Assembly (NCBI RefSeq): GCF_025399795.1
Contig: NZ_JAODTZ010000012.1
Span: forward strand, 146,150 to 210,149
From: Streptomyces rhizosphaerihabitans
GTDB lineage: Bacteria; Actinomycetota; Actinomycetes; Streptomycetales; Streptomycetaceae
Direction of reading: 5' to 3'
DNA length: 64,000 nucleotides
A model generated the notes under the pieces. The model was given only the letters and a program-made list of their open reading frames with translations, made no database searches and was not told the DNA's origin. How positions within the stretch are numbered: the stretch's first letter is position 1; each line of letters begins with the position of its first letter. A program made the position numbers and the translations under genes. Below, in pieces: positions 43,126 to 52,024 of this stretch.

Positions 43126-43893
43126 TCAGCGCGCCGTCAGGATGCGCGGGCCGGAGTCCGTGATGGCCACCGTGTGTTCCGCGTGGGCTGCTCGGGAGCC
43201 GTCGTCGGTGCGCAGCGTCCAGCCGTCGGGGGCCGCGTGATAACCGTCCGTGCCGCCGCCGATGAGCATGGGCTCGATGGCGAGGACCATCCCGTGCCGC
43301 AGGGGCAGGCCGCGGCCGGGGCGGCCCTCGTTCGGGACGGGCGGGTCCTCGTGCATCCGGCGGCCCACGCCGTGCCCGCCGAAACCGTCCGGAATTCCGT
43401 ACCCCGCCCCGCGGCACACCGTGCCGACGGCGTGCGCTATGTCCCCGATGCGGTTGCCGACGACGGCCGCCTCGATACCCGCGGCCAGGGCCCGCTCGGC
43501 GGTCTCCACGAGCCGCACGTCGGCGGCGCGCGGCCTGCCGACGATGAAGCTGATCGCCGAGTCGCCCACCCAGCCGCCCAGTTCGGCGCCGAAGTCGATG
43601 GAGACCAGGTCGCCGTCGCGCAGCCGGTGCTTCGTCGGGATGCCGTGCACGATCGCCTCGTTCACGGAGGCGCAGATGACCGCGGGGAAGGGCGTGGGCG
43701 CGAAGGAGGGGCGATAGCCGAGGAAAGGCGACTTCGCGCCCGCGTCGCGCAGGACCTGGTGCGCCACCTCGTCCAGCTCCAGCAGGGAGACACCCACACC
43801 GGCCGCCTCCCGCACCGCCGTGAGTGCCTTGCCAACGACCTGGCCGGCCGCGTACATCTCGTCGATCGACGTGTCCGTCTTCAGTTCCACCAT
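43126..43893 (-). CDS. map: Methionine aminopeptidase
   Basis: 255 residues, type I MetAP fold without an N-terminal extension. Metal ligands D100, D111, H174, E207 and E239 and substrate His83 (IVHGIP) are present. It removes the initiator Met from new proteins. TATAAT lies 7 bp before the ATG with no ribosome site, so the mRNA is probably leaderless. It is divergent from a small XRE regulator, and the palindrome between them overlaps both -10 boxes. Streptomycetes have several map genes; this one looks specially regulated. Confidence 0.93.
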   Translation of the reverse strand: MVELKTDTSIDEMYAAGQVVGKALTAVREAAGVGVSLLELDEVAHQVLRDAGAKSPFLGYRPSFAPTPFPAVICASVNEAIVHGIPTKHRLRDGDLVSIDFGAELGGWVGDSAISFIVGRPRAADVRLVETAERALAAGIEAAVVGNRIGDIAHAVGTVCRGAGYGIPDGFGGHGVGRRMHEDPPVPNEGRPGRGLPLRHGMVLAIEPMLIGGGTDGYHAAPDGWTLRTDDGSRAAHAEHTVAITDSGPRILTAR

Positions 43894-43900
43894 GCCAATT

Positions 43901-43919
43901 ATTATACCGGTATTAGAAT
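43901..43919. promoter_or_regulatory. Back-to-back -10 boxes around ATACCGGTAT
   Basis: On the minus strand TATAAT (43906-43901) serves map; on the plus strand TAGAAT (43914-43919) serves the XRE gene. Each ends 7 or 6 bp before its ATG. The perfect palindrome ATACCGGTAT (43904-43913) lies between them and overlaps the map box, so one bound dimer would block both. Confidence 0.65.
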
Positions 43920-43925
43920 GGGGTC

Positions 43926-44180
43926 ATGGTGCGAACCCCCCTGACCCCCGAAGAGCGCGAACGCGGCGAGCGGCTCGGCCGGTTGCTGCGCGAAGCCCGT
44001 GGAGGCCGCAGCATGGCGGACATCGCGGGGGTGGCCGGGATTTCCGCGGAGACACTGCGCAAGATCGAGACCGGGCGGGCGCCCACGCCGGCCTTCTTCA
44101 CGGTCGCCGCGCTGGCGCGGGTCCTCGGAATCTCGATGGACGACCTCGTCGTGCGGTGCGCGTTGGTACCGGCGGCCTGA
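43926..44180 (+). CDS. Small XRE-family regulator
   Basis: 84 residues, little more than a Cro/C1 helix-turn-helix: LGRLLREARGGRSMADIAGVAGISAETLRKIETGRAPTPAFFTVAALARVLG. No partner domain. It lies head to head with map, 32 bp apart, both starts leaderless. It probably binds the palindrome between them and controls map and itself. Confidence 0.88.
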   Translation: MVRTPLTPEERERGERLGRLLREARGGRSMADIAGVAGISAETLRKIETGRAPTPAFFTVAALARVLGISMDDLVVRCALVPAA

Positions 44181-44392
44181 CCGCCCGATGTTGGTCCCGG
44201 TCGGCCACCCCTGCCGGTGGGCGGTGCTCGGTGGGCGGTCGTGCCTGGTCGGAGGCCCATTCGGTCGGTTTCGGTGGAGGAGTGGGTGCGGTCGCGCGCC
44301 CCGGTCTCGCGTGCCGACGGTCGTGCGTGATCGAGAGCGTGATCAAGAGCATGATCAAGAGATTGTTGAATTCATGGAATATCCCCTTGTCG

Positions 44393-44415
44393 TCTACGCG
44401 CGTAGTCATTAGCCT
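44393..44415 (+). promoter_or_regulatory. TCTACG-CG-CGTAG box and -10 of the HAD gene
   Basis: CTACGCGCGTAG (44394-44405) is a perfect 12-bp palindrome. TAGCCT (44410-44415) is a -10 that would start the transcript at the ATG at 44422. A close relative of the palindrome lies at 47952-47965 before the pyrimidine genes, and a half copy at 19156-19167. Confidence 0.5.
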
Positions 44416-44421
44416 CCGGCC

Positions 44422-45357
44422 ATGTCGAACACCAACGCCCGCTCCGGCGTGGCGACTTCGCAGGAGCCGCCTCCCGGCGAGGCGCGGCTTTCCACCCGTA
44501 CGGAACCCACGGCCGGACGCGGACGTCGCGCCCGCACTGTCGTGCGGCTCGTCTGCACCGACCTCGACGGCACCCTGCTCGACTCGGCCGGCGCCATCCG
44601 CGAGCGCACCCTGAGCACGCTCGCGGAGGCGGGGCGGGCCGGTGTCGCGGTGGTGGGGGTGACGGGACGGCCCGTCCGGGACACCCTGGACCTGGCCCGG
44701 CGCTACGGGCTCACGGGGCCCGTGGTGTGCAGCAACGGCGCGGTGACCGTGGACGTCGCGTCCGGGCGGTTGCTGGACTGCCGGGGGTTCGGCCCCGGCG
44801 ACGCGGCGGGAATCCTGCGCGCGGTACGGGACGCGGTGCCCGGAGCCGCGGTGGGCGTCGACTCCGTGTCCGGACTCCGGCTGGAGGCGGCCTTCGTGCG
44901 GCTGGTGCCGAACCCCTGGTGTCACGTGACGCTGGAGGGCGGGTCCGCGCCGGTGGACGGGGACCCGGTGGTCAAGATCCTCGTCGCCCACCCGATGCTG
45001 CTCGTGGATGAACTGGCCGCCGTGCTCGGCGCGGTCGTCGGTGACCGCGTGGTGATCACGAGGTCCACCGGCGACTTCCTCGAACTGTCCGCCCCCGGCG
45101 TCGACAAGGGGGAGGCGCTGCGGTCGCTCGCCGAGCGGCGCGGACTCCCGCTGGAACACACCGCCGCCGTCGGTGACATGCCCAACGACATCCCCATGCT
45201 GCGCGCGGCCGGCCTCGCCGCCGCCGTCGCCAACGCCCACGAGGACGCCCTGCGGGCAGCCGACATCGTGCTGCCCAGCAACGACGACGAAGGCGTCGCC
45301 GCCCTCATCCGGCTGGTCCTGCCCCGCGCGGGCGCGGGGGAGGCGTGCCGCGTCTGA
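44422..45357 (+). CDS. HAD-superfamily (Cof-type) phosphatase
   Basis: 311 residues. After a disordered 40-residue head comes VCTDLDGTLLD with nucleophile D47 and acid D49, VTGRP motif II, a C2 cap, and GDMPNDIPMLRAAGLAAAVANA with the metal-binding acids. It dephosphorylates a small sugar phosphate or nucleotide; the substrate is unknown. Probably leaderless. Confidence 0.9.
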   Translation: MSNTNARSGVATSQEPPPGEARLSTRTEPTAGRGRRARTVVRLVCTDLDGTLLDSAGAIRERTLSTLAEAGRAGVAVVGVTGRPVRDTLDLARRYGLTGPVVCSNGAVTVDVASGRLLDCRGFGPGDAAGILRAVRDAVPGAAVGVDSVSGLRLEAAFVRLVPNPWCHVTLEGGSAPVDGDPVVKILVAHPMLLVDELAAVLGAVVGDRVVITRSTGDFLELSAPGVDKGEALRSLAERRGLPLEHTAAVGDMPNDIPMLRAAGLAAAVANAHEDALRAADIVLPSNDDEGVAALIRLVLPRAGAGEACRV

Positions 45358-45863
45358 GGCCGCCGCAACGTCCACCGCTCCGGCGGGAGTTCGGGCGGGT
45401 CCGGCACGGGGGAGGGCCCCTGCCCGCCGTGCGTCGGGCCGCTCCCGCGTGTACGAGGGCCCGGCCCGAACTCCCGCCGGTACGGCGGACGTACGAGGGC
45501 TTCGGACGAACTCCCTCCGGTGCGGCACCCTTCACTGCTGCCGGTCTGCCGGTCTGCCGGTCTGCCGGTCTGCCGGTCTGCCGGGCGTCGGCGTCCGGGC
45601 GTGCCGGGTGCCGGTCCGTACGCGCCCGGCACTGCGGGCGTGTGCGGAGTGCGCGGTAGGTGCCTGGTGGCTCGGCTGGGACAGGCGGACGGGGGAGGGG
45701 TGCAGGGTCCCCTCCCGCACTCGGCGCGCCCGTACGGGAACACGTCGATGTGTCCGTCGTCGAGAGCTCCGCGTCCGTGCCGAAAACTCCCCGTAGTCGA
45801 TCCGTAACACGGCTGGTGTTTTCTATCGGGTCGGAGTACTCACGTCGGGCGGGGAGTTGGGTG
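45358..45863. repeat. Gene-free gap full of repeats
   Basis: CCGGCGGGAGTTCGGGC (45381-45397) and its exact complement (45464-45480) form a 17-bp dyad. A roughly 39-bp unit (GTACGAGGGC...CGAACTCCC...CCGGT) is repeated directly at about 45448-45485 and 45487-45522. CTGCCGGT occurs five times in tandem at 45538-45577, plus a partial copy. No gene is supported; open frames on the minus strand are the repeats read through. Confidence 0.75.
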
Positions 45864-47717
45864 ATGGCTGTAGAACAACTCCCGGGACAGGTACTGGAGT
45901 TCGCGCGGTACCTGAACGGGCTGGTGGACCGACTCGACCGCGGCGGCGGCTGGTGCGGAGTCTTCTGGCAACGCGACCCAGACGGTATGCGGGCGTGCCT
46001 GGAAGGCTGGGAGGTGCCGCCCTGGGACGTCGTGGAGGCACTCCTCCAGGACGTCCTCGCGGAGTACGGGGAGCGTGCCGCCGCTCAGGAGACCCGACGG
46101 GCCCGCGTCCTGCACGGCGCCTCGCTGGCCGCGTACGACGCCCGTCCGGGTGGCCGGGACGCCCTCGGCGACCGCCTCGACGTCATGCTCCGCGAACAGC
46201 GCTACGCCGCCGAACGCCAGGCCGAACTGAACAGGCTGCTCCCCTCGGCCGCCTCCCGGGAAGAGGCCGAGGCGATCCGCCTGGACCTCGCCTGGGCCCA
46301 GGACGATCACGAACGCGCCACCGCGCGCTGCACCGAGCTGCGTCACCGCATGGACGACGTCGACCGGCGCGCCCTGCGCACCCGCGCGCAGGGCGCGCTG
46401 AGCTTTCCGGCCCCCGCCACCGGGGACGCCGTATGGCCGCGTCAGCCGGAGAACTGGGCGGAACCCTCCGAAGGAGACCCGCCCGAAGGAGGCCTGTACG
46501 AAGGACGCCCGTCCGAAGGGGATCCGTCCGAATGGGACCAGTCCTCAGGGGGCCCGACCGAAACGGGAGGCGCCCGGCGCGGCCCGGAGGCGGGAACTCC
46601 CGGCGTGCGCTCCGGCGCGGACGCGTACGCCACGCACGCCGGGCGCGAGGGACCGTACGCCGGGCGTGAAGGTGGCGGCCCCGGGCGCGAAGTCGGGGGC
46701 GCGCCGGGCGTCTTAAGGCGGCAAGGGCGGGCGTACGACCCGACCACGCGCCCTGAAGACGCCTATGCGCCTGCCGGACACGCCGACGGCTCCCGGCCCG
46801 CCCCTGAGCGTCCCGCGCCTCCCCCGGAGCACCCCGCGCCTCCCGCCCCGGAGCAACGCTCCAAGCTCCGCCCCCGGGGCAGCGCCCGCTTCGCCGGCAT
46901 GACGGCGCCGGAGTCGGCGCCCATGGCCGTACCGGAGACGGCGCCGGTGCCGCCCGCACCGCCCGCACCGCCCGCGCACGGCAGGCGTGCGCCGCGCCCC
47001 AGGGGCAGCGCCCGCTTCGCCGGTATGACGGCGCCCGACCCGGCGCCAGCGGCCGCCCCACAGACGGCGCCGGTGTCGCCCGCCCCGCCCTCGCAGGGCG
47101 GGCGTACGCCCCGCGGCGCACGCTTCGCGGGGGCCGCCGAGGAACCCGCGCCCCCGCGGACGACGACGGAGACGGAGTCGCCGGACGAGGGCGCGCGACA
47201 GCTCACCGCGGAGATCGTCGGGGCCCTCACGCGGCTGCGGAGCGAGGGCCGCAGCGGCGAGGCGCACGCCCTGCTCGTGGAAGCGGCGTACTGGCCACCC
47301 GCACGCTTCCCCCTGCTCGCCGCCGAACTCCACCGCGCCGGCCTCGACGCGGACTGGGCCACCCTGCTGTGGGAGGCGGCCTCGCTGCCCGCCGACCGGC
47401 TGGTCGCCGCGGCCGACGCGCTCACCGCCAGCGGCCGCACCGCCGACGGCCGGCAGATGCTGCGCCAGGGCGTCACCCGGCCCGCACCCGAGATCGGGGC
47501 CGCCGTACTCGGGCTCGCCGACGAGGGCCGCGGACGCGAGATCGGCGCCCTCCTGGACGCCTACGTCCGCGTACGCACCCCGGAGGAGGCCGCCCGCAGC
47601 GCCGAGACGGACCCGCAGCGCCTCGTGCCGCTCCTCCTGAAGGCGGCCGGGAGCGTGTCCGACGAATGTCAATGGGACCTGGTCCATGCCCTGCGCGTCG
47701 CAGGCTTCACGGCGTGA
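45864..47717 (+). CDS. Large protein with low-complexity middle
   Basis: 617 residues from ATG 45864 (GTG 45861 adjacent; GGGGAG upstream). Residues 1-180 are well-mixed, with aromatic-rich WCGVFWQRDPDGMRACLEGWEVPPWDV and then a charged coiled coil. Residues 190-450 are Pro/Ala/Glu/Gly-rich with three copies of RGSARFAGMTAP-like units. The last 170 residues are helical repeats (LLVEAAYWPPARFPLLAAELHRAG). It looks like a cytosolic scaffold. Function unknown. Confidence 0.8.
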   Translation: MAVEQLPGQVLEFARYLNGLVDRLDRGGGWCGVFWQRDPDGMRACLEGWEVPPWDVVEALLQDVLAEYGERAAAQETRRARVLHGASLAAYDARPGGRDALGDRLDVMLREQRYAAERQAELNRLLPSAASREEAEAIRLDLAWAQDDHERATARCTELRHRMDDVDRRALRTRAQGALSFPAPATGDAVWPRQPENWAEPSEGDPPEGGLYEGRPSEGDPSEWDQSSGGPTETGGARRGPEAGTPGVRSGADAYATHAGREGPYAGREGGGPGREVGGAPGVLRRQGRAYDPTTRPEDAYAPAGHADGSRPAPERPAPPPEHPAPPAPEQRSKLRPRGSARFAGMTAPESAPMAVPETAPVPPAPPAPPAHGRRAPRPRGSARFAGMTAPDPAPAAAPQTAPVSPAPPSQGGRTPRGARFAGAAEEPAPPRTTTETESPDEGARQLTAEIVGALTRLRSEGRSGEAHALLVEAAYWPPARFPLLAAELHRAGLDADWATLLWEAASLPADRLVAAADALTASGRTADGRQMLRQGVTRPAPEIGAAVLGLADEGRGREIGALLDAYVRVRTPEEAARSAETDPQRLVPLLLKAAGSVSDECQWDLVHALRVAGFTA

Positions 47718-47951
47718 CCGCCCGCCCGGCAGGACGGCCACGCCGTCCGGCCGCCCCCGCCCCGCCCGCGGACGGCGGGGCGCGCGCGGGCGCGGGCGAC
47801 CGTCCGGTCCTCCGATCGGCCGCACCGTCCGGCCCCATCGGCCACGTCACTCACCCGTGGGGGTCAGAAACGTGATCGACTCAGCGGGTTAACGACGATG
47901 GTCTTGGCAAGGCTGTCCGGGGGGCTTACTTTCGAGCCTCTACAGCCTTTG

Positions 47952-47965
47952 TCTACGGGCGTAGA
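47952..47965 (+). promoter_or_regulatory. TCTACG-GG-CGTAGA box before the pyrimidine operon
   Basis: Perfect 6-bp arms around GG, 33 bp before the first beta-ureidopropionase ATG. It nearly matches the box at 44393-44406. PucR (50275) or a different regulator could bind it; nothing in the sequence decides. Confidence 0.45.
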
Positions 47966-47997
47966 GGCTCTCTGACGTCCCGTCGAAGGAGCAGCTC

Positions 47998-48840
47998 ATG
48001 GCCAACGTCGTACGTGCCGCCCTGGTCCAGGCCACCTGGACCGGTGACACCGCATCCATGGTCGCCAAGCACGAGGAACACGCCCGCGAGGCAGCCCGGC
48101 AGGGTGCCAAGGTCATCGGATTCCAGGAAGTCTTCAACGCCCCCTACTTCTGCCAGGTCCAGGAGCCGGAGCACTACAGCTGGGCGGAACCGGTCCCCGA
48201 CGGGCCCACCGTCACCCGTATGAAGGAGCTCGCGCGCGAGACCGGCATGGTGATCGTCGTCCCCGTGTTCGAGGTCGAGCAGTCCGGCTTCTACTACAAC
48301 ACCGCGGCCGTGATCGACGCCGACGGCACCTATCTCGGCAAGTACCGCAAGCACCACATCCCGCAGGTGAAGGGCTTCTGGGAGAAGTACTACTTCAAGC
48401 CCGGCAACCTCGGCTGGCCCGTCTTCGACACGGCCGTCGGCCGGATCGGCGTCTACATCTGCTACGACCGGCACTTCCCCGAAGGCTGGCGGCAGCTCGG
48501 CCTGAACGGTGCCCAGCTCGTGTACAACCCCTCCGCCACCTCCCGCGGCCTCTCCGCCCACCTCTGGCAGCTGGAACAGCCCGCTGCGGCCGTCGCCAAC
48601 GAGTACTTCATCGCCGCGATCAACCGGGTCGGTCAGGAGGAGTACGGCGACAACGACTTCTACGGAACCTCGTACTTCGTCGACCCGCGCGGACAGTTCG
48701 TCGGCGAGACGGCGAGCGACAAGGCCGAGGAACTCATCGTCCGGGACCTGGACTTCGGCCTCATCGAGGAAGTACGCCAGCAGTGGGCGTTCTACCGCGA
48801 CCGGCGCCCCGACGCCTACGAAGGGCTGGTGCAGCCATGA
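47998..48840 (+). CDS. Beta-ureidopropionase (nitrilase superfamily), copy 1
   Basis: 280 residues with the nitrilase triad E44 (FQEVFNAPYF), K118 (KYRKHHIP) and C155 (YICYDRHFPEGW). It hydrolyses N-carbamoyl-beta-alanine (or -beta-aminoisobutyrate) to the beta-amino acid, CO2 and ammonia, the last step of reductive uracil/thymine breakdown. AAGGAG precedes the ATG. Its stop overlaps the aminotransferase start as ATGA, so product can pass on at once. A close paralogue lies at 52025. Confidence 0.92.
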   Translation: MANVVRAALVQATWTGDTASMVAKHEEHAREAARQGAKVIGFQEVFNAPYFCQVQEPEHYSWAEPVPDGPTVTRMKELARETGMVIVVPVFEVEQSGFYYNTAAVIDADGTYLGKYRKHHIPQVKGFWEKYYFKPGNLGWPVFDTAVGRIGVYICYDRHFPEGWRQLGLNGAQLVYNPSATSRGLSAHLWQLEQPAAAVANEYFIAAINRVGQEEYGDNDFYGTSYFVDPRGQFVGETASDKAEELIVRDLDFGLIEEVRQQWAFYRDRRPDAYEGLVQP

Positions 48841-50120
48841 CCGACCTGTACACCCGCCACCAGGCCGTCCTGCCCGACTGGCTCGCCCTCTACTACGAGG
48901 ACCCGATCGAGATCACCCACGGTGAGGGCCGCCACGTCTGGGACGCCAAGGGCAACAAGTACCTCGACTTCTTCGGCGGCATCCTCACCACGATGACCGC
49001 CCACGCCCTGCCCGAGGTGACGAAGGCGGTCAGCGAGCAGGCCGGCCGGATCATCCACTCCTCGACGCTCTACCTCAACCGGCCGATGGTCGAACTCGCC
49101 GAGCGCATCGCCCAGTTGTCCGGCATCCCCGACGCCCGCGTCTTCTTCACCACCTCCGGCACGGAGGCCAACGACACCGCCCTGCTGCTCGCCACCGCCC
49201 TCCGGCGGAGCAACCAGATCCTGGCCATGCGCAACAGCTACCACGGCCGCTCGTTCAGCGCGGTCGGGATCACCGGCAACAAGGGCTGGTCACCCACCTC
49301 CCTGTCACCGCTCCAGACGCTGTACGTGCACGGCGGCGTCCGGACGCGTGGCCCGTACGCCGGCCTCGGCGACGCGGAGTTCATCGCCGCCTGTGTCGAG
49401 GACCTCAAGGACCTGCTCGGCCATGTGCGCCCGCCGGCAGCGCTGATCGCCGAACCCGTCCAGGGCGTCGGCGGCTTCACCGCACCGCCCGACGGCCTGT
49501 ACGCGGCCTTCCGCGAAGTCCTCCAGGAGCACGGCATCCTCTGGATCTCCGACGAGGTGCAGACAGGCTGGGGCCGCACCGGCGAGCACTTCTGGGGCTG
49601 GCAGGCCCACGCCGCCGCCGGACCGCCCGACATGCTCACCTTCGCCAAGGGCATCGGCAACGGCACGTCCATCGGCGGTGTCGTCGCCCGCGCCGAGATC
49701 ATGAACAGCCTCGACTCCAACTCCATCTCGACCTTCGGCGGTTCACCGGTCACGATGGCGGCGGGACTGGCGAACCTCACCTACCTCCTCGAACACGACC
49801 TCCAGGGCAACGCCCGGCGCGTCGGCGGCCTGCTCATCGAACGGCTCCGCGCGATCGCCGCGCAGTTCGACGGAGTGCGCGAGGTGCGCGGGCGCGGACT
49901 GATGATCGGCGTCGAACTGGTCGAGCCCGGCACCGACCGGGCGAACCCCCAAGGAGCCGCGGCCGTACTCGAAGCGGCCCGCGAGGAAGGCCTGTTGATC
50001 GGCAAGGGCGGCGCTCACGACACCAGCGTGCTGCGCATCGCACCGCCGCTCTCGCTCACCGTCGCGGAGGCGGAGGAGGGCGCGGCGATCCTGGAACGCG
50101 CTCTGAGGCGGGCCCAGTAA
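48837..50120 (+). CDS. Class III omega-aminotransferase (beta-alanine type)
   Basis: 427 residues with SGTEANDTA, YHGRSFSAVG, the cofactor-contacting Asp239 in WISDEVQTGWGRTG and the PLP lysine K271 in LTFAKGIGNG. It resembles AGXT2/beta-alanine-pyruvate aminotransferases and, from context, turns beta-alanine or beta-aminoisobutyrate into the semialdehyde. Translationally coupled to the ureidopropionase. Confidence 0.92.
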   Translation: MTDLYTRHQAVLPDWLALYYEDPIEITHGEGRHVWDAKGNKYLDFFGGILTTMTAHALPEVTKAVSEQAGRIIHSSTLYLNRPMVELAERIAQLSGIPDARVFFTTSGTEANDTALLLATALRRSNQILAMRNSYHGRSFSAVGITGNKGWSPTSLSPLQTLYVHGGVRTRGPYAGLGDAEFIAACVEDLKDLLGHVRPPAALIAEPVQGVGGFTAPPDGLYAAFREVLQEHGILWISDEVQTGWGRTGEHFWGWQAHAAAGPPDMLTFAKGIGNGTSIGGVVARAEIMNSLDSNSISTFGGSPVTMAAGLANLTYLLEHDLQGNARRVGGLLIERLRAIAAQFDGVREVRGRGLMIGVELVEPGTDRANPQGAAAVLEAAREEGLLIGKGGAHDTSVLRIAPPLSLTVAEAEEGAAILERALRRAQ

Positions 50121-50274
50121 CAGATCGTGAGCAAGGGCGAGTGAGCCGAAGGGGCGGGCGGTGACGAGAGCCCCGGCGCGCGAAGACCCGAAGGACCGGG
50201 TACGCGTCGGGTCCTCGACACCGGCCGCAGCGCTCCGGAGGCGAACCGAGCCACAGAAAAAGGGGAACGCCGCC

Positions 50275-51831
50275 ATGACCACCACCTTGGAACCCGCTCT
50301 GTCGGTACGTCAGGTCCTCGCCCTGGACCGGGTGCTCGCCGGAGAACCCGAGGTGGTGGCCGGCGCCGGCCACCTCGACCGGTCCGTCCGCTGGGTGCAC
50401 GTCGCCGAGGCCGCCGACGTGGGCGTCATGCTCAGCGGCGGCGAAATGGTCCTCACCACAGGGGTGTTGCTCGCGGGCGACCCGGACGCCCAGGCCGAGT
50501 ACATCCGCTCGCTGCACCGCGCCGAGGCCGCGGCCGTCGTCCTCGGACTCGGCCGGGCCTTCCCCGCACCCCCGGACGTGATGCGCCGGGCCGCCGAACG
50601 CTGCGGACTGCCGATGGTCGTCCTTCACCGGCCCTTCCCCTTCGCCGAGTTGACGGAGGAGGTCCAGTCCCGGCTGGTGCGGAGCAAGTTCGCCGCCGTG
50701 AGCCTCTCCGAGGCCGTACGCACCGCGCTCACCGGACTCATCACCACCGGTGCCCCGCTCCAGCGCATGCTCGACGAGATCGCCGTGCACGCCGCCTGCC
50801 CCGTCGTCGTCACCAACCTCGCCCACCGGGTCCTCGCCACCGCCGGCGAACGCTCCGCCGTCGACGACGTCCTGCGCGACTGGGACCGCATCGCCCGGCA
50901 GGCGGGCGGCACCGAGGGCGACGGATGGATCCGCGCCGAACTGGGCGGACGCGGAGAGAGATGGGGCCGCATCGTGCTGTGCGGCCACCGGGGCGACACG
51001 GCGACCGGACGGCTGCTCGCCGACCGCGCCGCCGAAGCCCTGGTCCTGCACCGCATGCTCGGCGGGTCCGCCCACACCTGGGAGGAGGAGTCCGCGCAGG
51101 GCCTGCTGACCGACCTGGTGAGCGGTGTCGTACCGGCCCGTCAGCTCCTGCCGCGAGCGCGGGCCGCCGGACTGCCCGTCAACCGCCGCACCTTCGTCCC
51201 CCTGGTGGTGTGCAACGGCGACCCCGCCCAACTCGACCGTGTACTAAGGCTGCTGGGGCTGCCGGGGCTTGTCGCCGAGCTCTCCGACGGAGCCACCGCC
51301 CTGCTGCTCAGCCTCGCCCGGGACCAGGACGCGGACGCCCTGGCCGCGCACTTCGCCCTGCGGCTGCGGCACGAGACCGGCGTCCCCACCACCGTGGCCG
51401 CCGCCGGACCCCGTACCGCCTGGGACGACGTCCCCGCCGGACTGCGCGAAGCCCTGCACGTCGCCGAGGCCGCCGCCGACACACCCGTCGACCAGGACCG
51501 GCCCGCGCTGGTGCGGCTGCGTGACGTCCACCTGCGCGGCCTTGTCCGGCTGCTCCGGGACGACCCGCACGTCCAGTCCTTCGCGGAACGGGAACTCGAC
51601 GGGCTGCTCTGCGGGGCACAGGCGGACCCGCGGCTGCTGCCCGTCCTGCGGACCTATCTCGCCACCGGCCGCAACAAGTCCCGCACCGCACAGCTCCATC
51701 ACGTCAGCCGGCCCGCGCTCTACCGCCGTCTGGAGGTCATACAGGCGCGCCTCGGCGTCGACCTCGACGACTTCGAACAGGCCGCCTCCGTCCATATCGC
51801 CCTGCTCGCGCACGACGCACAACAACGGTGA
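50275..51831 (+). CDS. PucR-family transcriptional regulator
   Basis: 518 residues. PucR N-terminal domain (about 10-130: SVRQVLALDRVLAGEPEVVAGA, LTTGVLLAGD), a central GGDEF-like/CdaR region, and a C-terminal helix-turn-helix (YLATGRNKSRTAQLHHVSRPALYRRLEVIQARLG). AGGGGAACG precedes the ATG. PucR proteins activate purine or pyrimidine catabolic genes. It sits between the two ureidopropionase operons, and five GGTGA(A/C)-type repeats begin at its stop codon. Confidence 0.92.
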   Translation: MTTTLEPALSVRQVLALDRVLAGEPEVVAGAGHLDRSVRWVHVAEAADVGVMLSGGEMVLTTGVLLAGDPDAQAEYIRSLHRAEAAAVVLGLGRAFPAPPDVMRRAAERCGLPMVVLHRPFPFAELTEEVQSRLVRSKFAAVSLSEAVRTALTGLITTGAPLQRMLDEIAVHAACPVVVTNLAHRVLATAGERSAVDDVLRDWDRIARQAGGTEGDGWIRAELGGRGERWGRIVLCGHRGDTATGRLLADRAAEALVLHRMLGGSAHTWEEESAQGLLTDLVSGVVPARQLLPRARAAGLPVNRRTFVPLVVCNGDPAQLDRVLRLLGLPGLVAELSDGATALLLSLARDQDADALAAHFALRLRHETGVPTTVAAAGPRTAWDDVPAGLREALHVAEAAADTPVDQDRPALVRLRDVHLRGLVRLLRDDPHVQSFAERELDGLLCGAQADPRLLPVLRTYLATGRNKSRTAQLHHVSRPALYRRLEVIQARLGVDLDDFEQAASVHIALLAHDAQQR

Positions 51832-51928
51832 AGACCCGATGGGCAGCAACGGTGAAGACCTCATGGGCAACAGCGGTGAAACACACGACGACTCAGGTGA
51901 AACACGGGACCACGCGGAGGTGACACCG
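51827..51928. repeat. GGTGAARAC-type iterons between pucR and ureidopropionase 2
   Basis: GGTGAAGACC at 51827 and 51851, GGTGAAACAC at 51875 and 51896, and GGTGACACCG at 51919: spacings 24, 24, 21 and 23 bp, all near two helical turns. They fill the region upstream of the second ureidopropionase promoter and look like a regulator-binding array. They also encode a small ORF. Confidence 0.55.
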
Positions 51929-51955
51929 TGGAACGGCACAGCACTTCAGACGTGA
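51839..51955 (+). CDS. Possible 38-residue acidic peptide
   Basis: ATG 51839 overlaps the end of pucR by no bases and lies 8 bp after its stop. The peptide repeats NGED / SGET units (MGSNGEDLMGNSGETHDDSGET), because it is encoded by the iterons, and ends WNGTALQT. GGTGAAGACC upstream could serve as a poor ribosome site. It may be only a by-product of the repeats. Confidence 0.25.
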   Translation: MGSNGEDLMGNSGETHDDSGETRDHAEVTPWNGTALQT

Positions 51956-52024
51956 CACGGTGCAACTCAAAGCGGCCGTCCGGGCTTTCTAGGCTCCTCG
52001 CACACCGAGCGACCGGAGGTCCCG

